From Mesorhizobium australicum WSM2073 (GTDB lineage: Bacteria > Pseudomonadota > Alphaproteobacteria > Rhizobiales > Rhizobiaceae), in the NCBI RefSeq assembly GCF_000230995.2, contig NC_019973.1:4788001-4852000 (forward strand): a stretch of DNA of 64,000 nt, read 5' to 3'. Positions 54,603 through 63,116 of this stretch are shown here, one piece after another. The notes beneath the pieces were generated by a model that saw nothing but the letters and a program-made list of their open reading frames with translations, was not told where the DNA came from and ran no database searches. The translations under genes were made by a program, and so were the position numbers. Position 1 is the stretch's first letter. Every line of letters begins with the position of its first letter.

Positions 54603-54839
54603 TCAGGCCGAAGCCTTGTCGATGTACTTCACCGCATCGCCGACCGTCAGGATGGTCTCGGCCGCGTCATCGGGGATCTCGACGCCGAATTCTTCTTCAA
54701 ACGCCATGACGAGTTCAACCGTGTCGAGGCTGTCAGCGCCCAGATCATCGATGAAGCTCGCCTGCTCCGTCACTTTGTCGGCATCGACGCCAAGGTGCTC
54801 GATGACGATCTTCTTGACGCGCTCTGCGGTGTCACTCAT
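54603..54839 (-). CDS. acpP: Acyl carrier protein
   Basis: A 78-residue acidic carrier. Ser37 in [11 protein letters not shown] takes the phosphopantetheine arm. The ATG at 54839 has GAGGA about 9 bases upstream and gives the standard length. The 212-bp gap before it probably holds its own promoter, needed for its high level. Confidence 0.98.
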   Translation of the reverse strand: MSDTAERVKKIVIEHLGVDADKVTEQASFIDDLGADSLDTVELVMAFEEEFGVEIPDDAAETILTVGDAVKYIDKASA

Positions 54840-55051
54840 TTGGGGCATCCTCGTCTATTGTTTGTCTGTCTTCGTTAGCGGGCGGAATGCCGCTAATCAA
54901 GCTGAAAGATGGTCCTGCCGGAAACGCAACGGCCACGGACCGGTTTTTGCCCGAACCGCCGGGTTGCGGGCCGCATTACACGAAAAATAGCCGAGGTCCA
55001 AGCCGAAATGGTGGGTTTTCACAGCCCGTCGGCGTTGCTGTCGGACCTCGC

Positions 55052-55789
55052 TCAGATCATCGCCATACCGCCATTCACATGAATGGTCTGCCCGGTTATG
55101 TAGGCGGCCTCGTTCGAAGCCAGATAAGCAACGGCGGACGCCACTTCGGCACTGGTGCCCATGCGCTTGGTGGGGATCGCCGCCATGATCGCCTCTTTCT
55201 GCTTGTCATTGAGCTTGTCGGTCATCGCCGATTCGATGAAGCCCGGCGCGACGCAGTTGACGGTGATGTTGCGGGTGGCGATCTCCTGCGCCAGCGATTT
55301 GGACAAGCCGATCATGCCGGCCTTGGAGGCGCAGTAATTCGCCTGGCCGGGATTGCCGGTCACCCCGACCACCGAAGTGATGTTGATGATGCGGCCATGG
55401 CGGCGGCGCATCATCGGGTGAGTGAGTTCACGGGTCAGCCGGAAAACGGCGGTGAGATTGACCTCCAGCACCGTATCCCAGTCGGCGTCCGACATGCGCA
55501 CGAACAGGCCGTCCTTGGTGATGCCGGCATTGTTGACCAGGATGTCGACGCCCTCGAGATCGGCCTCCGCCTTCTGGCCGAGTGCCTTGACCTCGTCACG
55601 GTTCGACAGGTTGGCCGGGAACAGCTTGACCCGGTCGCCCAATTCGGAGGCCAGCGTCTCCAGTTTCTCAACGCGCGTGCCGTGCAGGCCGACGGTCGCG
55701 CCTTGCGCATGCAACACCCTGGCGATCGCCTCGCCGATGCCCCCCGATGCGCCGGTGACAAGCGCCTTGCGGCCGGTCAGTTCGAACAT
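55052..55789 (-). CDS. fabG: 3-oxoacyl-ACP reductase
   Basis: A 245-residue SDR. TGASGGIGEAI (12-22), NNAGITKDGL, ITSVVG and the Tyr-x3-Lys in NYCASKAG. The ATG at 55789 follows GAGGA; the longer frame is rejected. Second functional gene of the fab operon. Confidence 0.97.
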   Translation of the reverse strand: MFELTGRKALVTGASGGIGEAIARVLHAQGATVGLHGTRVEKLETLASELGDRVKLFPANLSNRDEVKALGQKAEADLEGVDILVNNAGITKDGLFVRMSDADWDTVLEVNLTAVFRLTRELTHPMMRRRHGRIINITSVVGVTGNPGQANYCASKAGMIGLSKSLAQEIATRNITVNCVAPGFIESAMTDKLNDKQKEAIMAAIPTKRMGTSAEVASAVAYLASNEAAYITGQTIHVNGGMAMI

Positions 55790-55820
55790 CTCTTGTCCTC
55801 TTCTCAAATCGTACGGACGG

Positions 55821-55940
55821 TTATCGATAAACATCACCCCGATGGCCAATCGTTACCACCAGAATGACCAGACGCTTGTCCTTTACATCGCAGATTACGC
55901 GGCAATCCCCAATCCGATATCTCCAAAAACTCGTCAAAGA
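55821..55940 (-). pseudogene. C-terminal remnant of a RelE/ParE-type toxin
   Basis: About 36-40 codons read [19 protein letters not shown] ... [17 protein letters not shown], the C-terminal beta-sheet of a RelE toxin (WRYR-GDYRV, GHR--VY). The N-terminal half and any antitoxin gene are missing; fabD ends 26 bp upstream. A relic of an inserted toxin-antitoxin unit, inside the gap between fabD and fabG. Confidence 0.8.
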
Positions 55941-55965
55941 AGATGTCGGCGGCGAAGAATTCAAG

Positions 55966-56916
55966 TCACAGCGCAGCCATAGCCGCCTCGACCTCGGCTG
56001 CGGAACCCACGGAGGCGGTGGCGATGTCGCGGTTGATGCGACGAGCCAGTCCTGAGAGCACCTTGCCGGCACCGATCTCGTAAAGCGTGGTGACGCCGTT
56101 GGCGCCGAACCACTCCACCGTTTCGCGCCAGCGGACGCGACCGGTCACCTGCTCGACCAGCCGCCCGGCGATCCCGTCGGGATCGGTCGACGGCTGCACC
56201 GATACGTTGGACACCACGGGAACGATTGGCGCGGTCTTTGTCACGCCGGCAAGTGCCTCGCGCATGACATTGGCGGCCGGCGTCATCAGCGCGGAATGGA
56301 AGGGCGCCGAAACCTGCAGCATCAGCGCCCGTTTGGCGCCTTTTTCGGTGCACAGTTTCGCTGCCAGTTCAACCGCCGCCTTCGCCCCTGATATGACCAG
56401 TTGGCCGCCGCCATTGTCGTTCGCCACCTGGCAGACGGCCCCCTTGCCGGCCCCAAGGGCGGCCTCAGCACAGGCGGCTTCGACATCGGCCTGCTCCAAC
56501 CCGATGATCGCCGCCATGGCGCCCTCGCCGGCCGGCACCGCTGCCTGCATGGCGTTGCCGCGGATGCGCAGCAGGCGGGCGGCATCGGCAACGGAAACGA
56601 AGCCGGCGGCGGCGAGTGCCGAATATTCGCCCAGCGAATGGCCGGCGACATAAGCGACCTTGTCCTTCAGCGAGAAGCCGCGCGATTCCAGCGCCTTGAC
56701 GGCGGCAAGCGACACCGCCATCAGCGCCGGCTGCGCGTTGGCCGTCAGCGTCAGCGTCTCTTCGGGACCTTCCCAGATCAGCTTCGACAGGTTTTCGCCG
56801 AGCGCGTCATCGACTTCCTGGAAAATCCTGCGTGCCTCGGGAAAGGCATCCGCAAGATCCTTGCCCATGCCGACAGCCTGGCTACCCTGTCCCGGAAAGG
56901 TGAATGCAACGGCCAT
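55966..56916 (-). CDS. fabD: Malonyl-CoA:ACP transacylase
   Basis: A 316-residue enzyme loading malonyl onto [17 protein letters not shown] start, catalytic Ser94 in [10 protein letters not shown], Arg in LRIRGNAMQ, and His in [10 protein letters not shown]. First gene of fabD-fabG-acpP-fabF-mltG-yicC-gmk. Confidence 0.97.
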   Translation of the reverse strand: MAVAFTFPGQGSQAVGMGKDLADAFPEARRIFQEVDDALGENLSKLIWEGPEETLTLTANAQPALMAVSLAAVKALESRGFSLKDKVAYVAGHSLGEYSALAAAGFVSVADAARLLRIRGNAMQAAVPAGEGAMAAIIGLEQADVEAACAEAALGAGKGAVCQVANDNGGGQLVISGAKAAVELAAKLCTEKGAKRALMLQVSAPFHSALMTPAANVMREALAGVTKTAPIVPVVSNVSVQPSTDPDGIAGRLVEQVTGRVRWRETVEWFGANGVTTLYEIGAGKVLSGLARRINRDIATASVGSAAEVEAAMAAL

Positions 56917-57159
56917 GCGAGGGCTCCCCTGACTGGTTTTGCTTGCCTGATACTACGAATTTTCCCTGCCTGTGACGCAAGGCAGGCCGCCAAGTCAAGC
57001 CACTTCAGCCCACGCCAATGGGCCCATCCCCGCGCGAGTGCCTGTTCCGAAAGGCTTTTTGGCGATCACACCTGATGAAAACCGCTCACGAATCGTTCGC
57101 TGGCTCTTCTTATTTCCGCCACAGGCGCTAGCTTTGCGTGACAATTATATGACAATCGA

Positions 57160-59121
57160 ATGACGTGGGTTGTCTTTGGGCGGGAAGTTGAAGTGGCAAA
57201 GAGTTTCAAACGTGCCGGCAACGCGGCGCCGCAGTTCCTGGAAGACGATCCGTCCACCGGCTATCTGCCGGACCGTAGATGGCCTGTCGTCCGCTACGGG
57301 CTGATCAGCCTGGCGATCTCGGCCGTCCTGGTGTTCGCCATCGAACTGATCGTGCGCGGTGATGTCGCCGGCACCGTTTTCTTCTTCCTGCAGCCGTTCA
57401 AGCCGGGCTGGACAACTATCGTCGTCTTCGCGCTGGTCCTGATCGGTCTCGACGCGGTGCTCGGCCGCAGCCATCAGAGCCTGATGATCGTCGCGCCGCT
57501 GACCTTGTCGCTGGCCTTTGTCGGCCACCAGAAGTCGCATTATCTCGGCGATCCGCTCTACCCGACGGATTTCCTCTACGCCCGCCAGATCTTCGCCCTG
57601 CTGCCGCTCTTGGTGCGCGAGCGGCCAATGACAGCGCTGGCCATGGTCGCGGGCATCGTCGCCGGCCTGTCCCTGCTCGTCTACGGCTGGCGGCTATGGC
57701 GCTGCAAGGTTCCGGCCCTCAGCCGCAAGGGCCGCCTTGCCCGGCTGACGCTGGCGGTGCCGCTGCTCGCCTTCTTCGTCTCGATCATGGATTACGCCAC
57801 CTTCTCGTGGACCAGGGACCGGCTGCAGATCATCCCGATCATGTGGGACCAGAAGGAAAACTACGCCTCCAACGGCTTCGCGCTCGCCTTCGCGCTCAAC
57901 GTGCCGATGGCGCATGTCTCGGCACCGCCGGGCTATTCCGACAAGGCGATCGCGGCGATCGAGCGGCCCGAGGTGACCGCCTCGGTGCCGGCCCAGAAGC
58001 CGGACATCATCATCGTCATGAGCGAATCCTTCTGGGATCCAACCAAGCTACCCGGAGTCACCATCACTCCCGATCCGATGCCCAATGTGCGGGCGCTCCG
58101 CTCGGGCTCGATGTTCTCGCCCGAATTCGGCGGCATGACCGCCAACATCGAATTCGAAGCGCTGACCGGCTTTTCCAATGCTTTCCTGCCGGCCGGCAGC
58201 ATCCCCTACCAGCAATATGTCCGCACCCCGACGCCGTCGATGGCGACCTTCCTGAAGAGCCAAGGCTATAGGGCACGCGCCATCCATCCAGGCACGAACT
58301 GGTTCTGGAACCGCGGCGCGGTCTATGCCGATTTCGGTTTCAACGACTTCAAATCGGAAGAGACGCTGCCGCCCATGGAAAAGCGCGGACCGCTGGCATC
58401 CGACGCGGCGATGACCGACGAGATCATACGCGAAGCGGACGCCAGCGAGGACCCGGTGTTCTTCTTCGCCGTCAGTCTGCAGAACCACGGCCCCTATGAA
58501 CCGAACCGTTATTCGAATCCGACCCATTCGGTGCAAGCGCCGATCAGCCAGTGGGCGCGCGATTCGCTGCTCTCCTACGCCGAAGGTTCAGCCGACGCGG
58601 ACCGCGGCCTTGAACGGCTGATCGAATGGGCCAAGAGGCGCGAGCGGCCCACGATTGTCGCCTTTTTCGGTGACCACCTGCCGCCGCTCGGACCGGTCTA
58701 TGTCGAGACCGGCTTCCTGAAGGACAACGTCGCGCCGCGCAAGGAACCGACGCCGGAAGCCGCCCTCGAACATCACGCGACACCGCTGATCATCTGGTCG
58801 AACCGCTCCGGCCCGGTCGAGAATCTGGGCACGGTCAGCCCCGCGTTCCTGCCCTATCACATCCTCACCGCCGCCGGCATCACCCACCCTTACTACACCG
58901 GCTTCCTGGGCGAGATGCGGGAGCGCTATCGTGTCGTCGACCGCAACCTGCTGCTCACGCCGGCCGGGGCGGCCACGCCAGACTGGTCGCGTCAGAAAGA
59001 GATTGACCCGGCGATCCGCGACTTCCGGCTGATCCAGTACGACATGATGTTCGGCAAGCGCCATGCAGCGCCCGACTTCTTCCCCGAAACGGTCGACAAG
59101 ATCGTCGCCCATACGAGTTGA
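57160..59121 (+). CDS. LTA-synthase-family phosphoglycerol transferase (sulfatase fold)
   Basis: A 653-residue membrane enzyme: about five TM helices (45-215), then a large periplasmic alkaline-phosphatase/sulfatase domain. Metal and nucleophile positions are seen: MSESFWDPT (Glu289), FGGMTANIEFEALTG (Thr327, nucleophile) and AFFGDHLPPLG. Relatives add phosphoglycerol to teichoic acid, membrane-derived oligosaccharides (OpgB) or rhizobial cyclic glucans, the likeliest substrate here. Start 57160 (ATG) or 57193 (GTG after GGGAAG) is undecided. Confidence 0.85.
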   Translation: MTWVVFGREVEVAKSFKRAGNAAPQFLEDDPSTGYLPDRRWPVVRYGLISLAISAVLVFAIELIVRGDVAGTVFFFLQPFKPGWTTIVVFALVLIGLDAVLGRSHQSLMIVAPLTLSLAFVGHQKSHYLGDPLYPTDFLYARQIFALLPLLVRERPMTALAMVAGIVAGLSLLVYGWRLWRCKVPALSRKGRLARLTLAVPLLAFFVSIMDYATFSWTRDRLQIIPIMWDQKENYASNGFALAFALNVPMAHVSAPPGYSDKAIAAIERPEVTASVPAQKPDIIIVMSESFWDPTKLPGVTITPDPMPNVRALRSGSMFSPEFGGMTANIEFEALTGFSNAFLPAGSIPYQQYVRTPTPSMATFLKSQGYRARAIHPGTNWFWNRGAVYADFGFNDFKSEETLPPMEKRGPLASDAAMTDEIIREADASEDPVFFFAVSLQNHGPYEPNRYSNPTHSVQAPISQWARDSLLSYAEGSADADRGLERLIEWAKRRERPTIVAFFGDHLPPLGPVYVETGFLKDNVAPRKEPTPEAALEHHATPLIIWSNRSGPVENLGTVSPAFLPYHILTAAGITHPYYTGFLGEMRERYRVVDRNLLLTPAGAATPDWSRQKEIDPAIRDFRLIQYDMMFGKRHAAPDFFPETVDKIVAHTS

Positions 59122-59173
59122 GCCGATCGGCGGGCGCTTAATTTCCCCTGCCGCCCGCCTTCGGAGCAGCCGC

Positions 59174-59281
59174 TCAGTTCGTCAATTGCAGCTTCGAAAA
59201 TTTGTTGGCGATCTGCAGAAACACGTTCGGCAGCTTGGCCGGATCGTTGATGGCATAACGCTGGGATTCGAGGCGGAGGCG
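59174..59281 (-). pseudogene. Possible gene-end remnant, unidentified
   Basis: On the minus strand about 35 codons read LRLESQRYAINDPAKLPNV ... KLQLTN-stop, which looks like real protein, while the frame above it does not. No family recognised. Could be the decayed C-terminus of a lost gene between the LTA-synthase-like gene and rpsF. Confidence 0.3.
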
Positions 59282-59694
59282 CTGTAATGGGTGCGGTTGG
59301 CGACCGTTGACGGCATGGCTCAACCCTGTGCGACCTGACATTGCGGTTAAGGGCCGGTTGCCGGGAAAATCGCCGGCCTTGCCGGGCGCTGCCACGTGGG
59401 TTCCTGCGGCCTGCGACATCAGGGATGCCGCTTGGCCTTGCTTTATCAGCGGATTGCTTTATAGACGCCGCCAATCTGCCGGTCCCAGCTGGGGGCTGAA
59501 CGGAGGGCCGGAGGTTTTTTCGAGAACCTTCGTGTGAAGCCAGAAGCGTTTCCGCCTCCCGTGTCTCCGCTCTCGACCGTCTCGTCATGCTCCTTTCTTC
59601 CCCGCGCCTTTCGAGGCACATGCGGGTCAGAGAAGTTGCAGAGGCTTTTGCCGCCGGGAACCGGGAGAGAAACGAAGAAAGGCACCAAGACATA
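59282..59694. other. Leader/promoter gap before rpsF
   Basis: No credible gene. It should hold the ribosomal operon promoter and perhaps the S6:S18 feedback site of rpsF messages, but no clear -35/-10 pair was identified. Confidence 0.4.
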
Positions 59695-60183
59695 ATGGCT
59701 CTTTACGAACATGTGTTTCTTGCCCGGCAGGACCTCTCGCAGCAGCAGGTCGATGCGCTTGTCGAACAGTACAAGGGCGTCATCTCAGCGAATGGCGGGT
59801 CTGTCGGCCGGGTCGAGAACTGGGGACTGAAGTCCCTCACCTACCGGGTCAACAAGAACCGGAAGGCATACTACACGCTGATGGACCTCACCTGCCCGCC
59901 GGCAGCGCTCAACGAGATGGAGCGCCAGATGGGTCTGTCCGAGGACGTGCTGCGCTTCCTGACCATCAAGGTCGAGGCGCATGAGGAAGGCCCTTCGGCC
60001 ATGATGCAGAAGCGCGAAGAGCGCTCCGAGCGCGGTGGCTTCGGCGATCGCGACCGTGGCGATCGGCCGGCCCGCAGCTTCGGCGACCGCGGCGATCGTG
60101 GCCCGCGTTCGTTCGGCGATCGCGAAGGCGGCGACCGTGGTCCGCGCCGTCCGCGCGAAGGTTTTGAAGGGGGTGCAGAATAA
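59695..60183 (+). CDS. rpsF: 30S ribosomal protein S6
   Basis: A 162-residue S6: [15 protein letters not shown] core (1-95), then a charged tail of degenerate [26 protein letters not shown] repeats (about 110-160) usual in rhizobial S6. The ATG at 59695 is chosen by family start. Overlaps rpsR by one base. Confidence 0.97.
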   Translation: MALYEHVFLARQDLSQQQVDALVEQYKGVISANGGSVGRVENWGLKSLTYRVNKNRKAYYTLMDLTCPPAALNEMERQMGLSEDVLRFLTIKVEAHEEGPSAMMQKREERSERGGFGDRDRGDRPARSFGDRGDRGPRSFGDREGGDRGPRRPREGFEGGAE

Positions 60184-60431
60184 TGGTCGACATCAACCAG
60201 ATCCCGACCCGGCGCCCTTTCCATCGCCGCCGCAAGACCTGCCCGTTCTCCGGCGCCAACGCCCCGAAGATCGACTACAAGGACGTGCGTCTTTTGCAGC
60301 GCTACATTTCCGAGCGCGGCAAGATCGTGCCGTCGCGCATCACCGCGGTCAGCCAGAAGAAGCAGCGCGAGCTCGCCAAGGCAATCAAGCGCGCCCGTTT
60401 CCTCGGCCTGCTGCCCTACGTGGTTCGCTAA
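60183..60431 (+). CDS. rpsR: 30S ribosomal protein S18
   Basis: An 82-residue S18 with [42 protein letters not shown] and a basic C-terminus. The start overlaps the rpsF stop (TAATG), so it is coupled. Confidence 0.98.
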   Translation: MVDINQIPTRRPFHRRRKTCPFSGANAPKIDYKDVRLLQRYISERGKIVPSRITAVSQKKQRELAKAIKRARFLGLLPYVVR

Positions 60432-60438
60432 TTCTTCC

Positions 60439-60462
60439 GAACGGGCGGTTCGCCGCCCGTTC
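60439..60462 (+). other. Strong hairpin after rpsR
   Basis: Perfect 10-bp stem GAACGGGCGG / CCGCCCGTTC with a TTCG tetraloop, 7 bases after the rpsR stop. Not followed by T residues, so it more likely fixes an mRNA 3' end or causes partial termination before rplI. Confidence 0.65.
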
Positions 60463-60644
60463 CTGTCACCGGCCATGACGGGCATGACCGGTTAGCGTCA
60501 AATCCCGAGTTGAGGTCAAAACCTCTAACTGCCGCGACAGGCAGGACAGCGACACCGGCGGCAACGCCCTTTTGCTTCCTGACCTGTTCCAAAGAATTCG
60601 GCGTCGGCCTTGTGGACGGACGCCCAACCAAAAGGAACATAATC

Positions 60645-61229
60645 ATGGACGTCATCCTTCTCGAACGCGTCTCCCGCCTCGGCCAGATGGGCGATACCGT
60701 CAAGGTCAAGGACGGTTTCGCCCGCAACTTCCTGCTGCCGCAGGGCAAGGCGTTGCGCGCCAACGAAGCCAACAAGAAGAAGTTCGAAGGCCAGCGCGCC
60801 CAGCTCGAAGCCCGCAACCTTGAGCGCAAGTCGGAAGCCGCAGAGGTTGCCGAAAAGCTGGACGGCAAGAGCTTCATCGCCGTTCGCTCGGCCGGTGAGA
60901 CCGGTCAGCTCTACGGTTCGGTGTCGACGCGCGACATCGCCGACCTGCTGACCGCGGAAGGCTTCACGGTCAACCGCAACCAGATCCAGCTCAACCAGCC
61001 AATCAAGACCATCGGCGTCACCAATGTGGCGATCGCGCTGCATCCGGAAGTCGAAGTCACCATAACGCTCAACATCGCCCGCACGGCTGACGAAGCCGAG
61101 CGCCAGGCCAAGGGCGAGACGCTGACCACCGCCGAAGCCATTTATGGCGACGACATCAACGACAATGCGCGGCCGGAAAACTTCTTCGATCCGAATGCCG
61201 AGTTCGAAGGCGGCGAAGAAAACGCCTGA
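60645..61229 (+). CDS. rplI: 50S ribosomal protein L9
   Basis: A 194-residue L9: [33 protein letters not shown]-domain, a long helix and a C-domain ([19 protein letters not shown]), plus an acidic tail. The ATG at 60645 follows AAAGGA. A 213-bp gap separates it from rpsR. Terminator downstream. Confidence 0.97.
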   Translation: MDVILLERVSRLGQMGDTVKVKDGFARNFLLPQGKALRANEANKKKFEGQRAQLEARNLERKSEAAEVAEKLDGKSFIAVRSAGETGQLYGSVSTRDIADLLTAEGFTVNRNQIQLNQPIKTIGVTNVAIALHPEVEVTITLNIARTADEAERQAKGETLTTAEAIYGDDINDNARPENFFDPNAEFEGGEENA

Positions 61230-61297
61230 TCACATACGCTCCGAGCGCCGGACCGGCGCTCCGATCGTGCTGTCGATTTCCAGTCATTTCTGGACCA

Positions 61298-61327
61298 ATG
61301 CCCGGGCCTCTCGCCCGGGCATTTTTG
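61298..61327 (+). terminator. Intrinsic terminator of rplI
   Basis: 10-bp stem ATGCCCGGGC / GCCCGGGCAT, loop CTCTC, followed by TTTTG. A textbook rho-independent terminator ending the ribosomal operon. Confidence 0.92.
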
Positions 61328-61406
61328 TGCCAAAAGGAACTTTTCGAAACCCTATATATTGATGCAGAGTAGGACAGCCTGTCTGACCGTGAGGGGACAC
61401 CGGACC

Positions 61407-62699
61407 ATGAATATTCTGTTGAAGCGCGTTCTCGACCGCCTGGTGCGCACGGGCAGCCTCAAGGTAACCGGGCCGAAGGGCACGACGTTCATCTTCGGCG
61501 ACGGCAGCGGCGAGCCGGTGCACATGCACATCAAGACCAGGCATGCCGAGCGCGCCATCACCTTCGATCCGATGCTGGCGGTGCCTGAATCCTATATGGA
61601 CGGCGAGCTGGACATTCTCGAAGGCGGCGTGCTCGGACTGATGCGCATTGCCTTCCAGAACATGGGCAGCGGCGGCATCGACGCGACATGGTCGAAAGCC
61701 ATTGAGGGCCTGCGCCACGCCTTCCGCCGCCTGCAGCAGATCAACACCGCCGCTCGCTCGCGCCGCAACGTGCAGCGCCACTACGATCTGTCGGGCGAGC
61801 TTTACCGGCTCTTCCTCGATGAGGACATGCAGTATTCCTGTGCCTATTTCGAGCAGCCGGACATGACGCTCGACGAGGCGCAGGCCGCCAAGAAACGTCA
61901 TATCGCCGCCAAGCTCAGGCTGAAGGCTGGCCAGACGGTGCTCGACATCGGCTCCGGCTGGGGCGGGCTCGGCCTCTATCTGGCCAAGGCCTTCGATGTC
62001 GACGTGCAGGGCGTGACGCTGTCGACGGAACAGCATGGCGTCGCCACCGACCGGGCCCATGCGCAAGGGCTGGAAAACCACGTCCATTTCGAACTGAAGG
62101 ATTATCGCGAGCTCAACGAACGCTTCGACCGCATTGTCTCGGTCGGCATGTTCGAGCATGTCGGGGTCAACCATTACCGCACTTTCTTCGACAAGGCGGC
62201 AACATTGCTGAAGCCTGATGGCGTCATGCTTTTGCACACGATCGGCCGCTCCGGCGTGCCGTGGGCGACCAGCGCCTTCATCCGCAAGTATATTTTCCCG
62301 GGCGGCTACATCCCGGCGATGTCCGAGGTGCTGCCGGCGATCGAGAAGTCCGGCCTCGTGGTCACCGACGTCGAGATCCTGCGGCTCCATTATGCCGACA
62401 CGCTGAAGCATTGGGGCCAGCGCTTCGCCGCCAACCGCGACAAGGCAAAGGCGATCTATGACGAACGCTTCTGCCGCATGTGGGAGTTCTATCTGGCCGC
62501 CTCGGAAGCTGCCTTCCGTTGGCAGGACTTGGTGATTTTCCAGTTCCAGATCACCAAGAAGAACGACACGCTGCCGATGACGCGCGACTATATGGCCAAA
62601 TGCGAGAAGGCGCTGGAGTTGCGCGACATGGGCCGCCGCGAGGCGGCTCCTGTCGAGAAGTCCGCCAAGCCCGCCCGCCGACGCAAGGTGGCGGAATAG
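61407..62699 (+). CDS. cfa: Cyclopropane-fatty-acyl-phospholipid synthase
   Basis: A 430-residue SAM enzyme adding a methylene bridge to unsaturated acyl chains. N-terminal lipid-binding part, then VQRHYDLSGELYRLFLDEDMQYSCAYF, SAM loop VLDIGSGWGGLG, GVTLSTEQ, SVGMFEHVG and FIFPGGYIPAMSEV. The ATG at 61407 follows GAGGGGA. A 12-bp terminator stem follows the gene. Confidence 0.95.
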   Translation: MNILLKRVLDRLVRTGSLKVTGPKGTTFIFGDGSGEPVHMHIKTRHAERAITFDPMLAVPESYMDGELDILEGGVLGLMRIAFQNMGSGGIDATWSKAIEGLRHAFRRLQQINTAARSRRNVQRHYDLSGELYRLFLDEDMQYSCAYFEQPDMTLDEAQAAKKRHIAAKLRLKAGQTVLDIGSGWGGLGLYLAKAFDVDVQGVTLSTEQHGVATDRAHAQGLENHVHFELKDYRELNERFDRIVSVGMFEHVGVNHYRTFFDKAATLLKPDGVMLLHTIGRSGVPWATSAFIRKYIFPGGYIPAMSEVLPAIEKSGLVVTDVEILRLHYADTLKHWGQRFAANRDKAKAIYDERFCRMWEFYLAASEAAFRWQDLVIFQFQITKKNDTLPMTRDYMAKCEKALELRDMGRREAAPVEKSAKPARRRKVAE

Positions 62700-62754
62700 G
62701 GACAGCGCTGACGGGACGCATTATTGGCGCTTGCCATTGCAGGCTCCTGCCCCG

Positions 62755-62788
62755 AAAAAGGCCTCGTGATCGTCGCGAGGCCTTTTTT
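62755..62788 (+). terminator. Intrinsic terminator of cfa, touching the next start codon
   Basis: AAAAAGGCCTCG (62755-62766) pairs perfectly with CGAGGCCTTTTT (62776-62787), loop TGATCGTCG, T run to 62788. The ATG of the UPF0060 gene begins at 62790, so the stem covers the place where its ribosome site should be. Confidence 0.88.
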
Positions 62789-62789
62789 C

Positions 62790-63113
62790 ATGACCTATCT
62801 CCTCTACACAGCCGCGGCGCTTGCCGAGATCGCCGGCTGCTTTTCGGTGTGGGCGTGGTGGCGGCTGGAGAAATCGCCGCTCTGGCTGCTGCCTGGCTTT
62901 GCCTCTCTGATTGTGTTCGCCTGGCTTCTGGCGTTGGTCGACACCAATGCAGCCGGCCGCGCCTATGCCGCGTATGGCGGTATCTACATCGCTGCCTCGC
63001 TCGCCTGGTTGTGGCTGGCCGATGGCGTGCGGCCCGATCGCTGGGACCTTGCCGGCGCGGCGCTCTGCATGGCCGGCGCCTCGATTATCCTGCTTGCACC
63101 CAGGGGGGCATAG
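62790..63113 (+). CDS. UPF0060 (YnfA-like) small membrane protein
   Basis: A 107-residue protein with four TM helices: [50 protein letters not shown] and [22 protein letters not shown] are diagnostic of UPF0060. It is distantly SMR-transporter-like. No ribosome site, since a terminator stem lies directly upstream. An in-frame GTG at 62766 inside the stem is an alternative start. Confidence 0.88.
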   Translation: MTYLLYTAAALAEIAGCFSVWAWWRLEKSPLWLLPGFASLIVFAWLLALVDTNAAGRAYAAYGGIYIAASLAWLWLADGVRPDRWDLAGAALCMAGASIILLAPRGA

Positions 63114-63116
63114 GCC

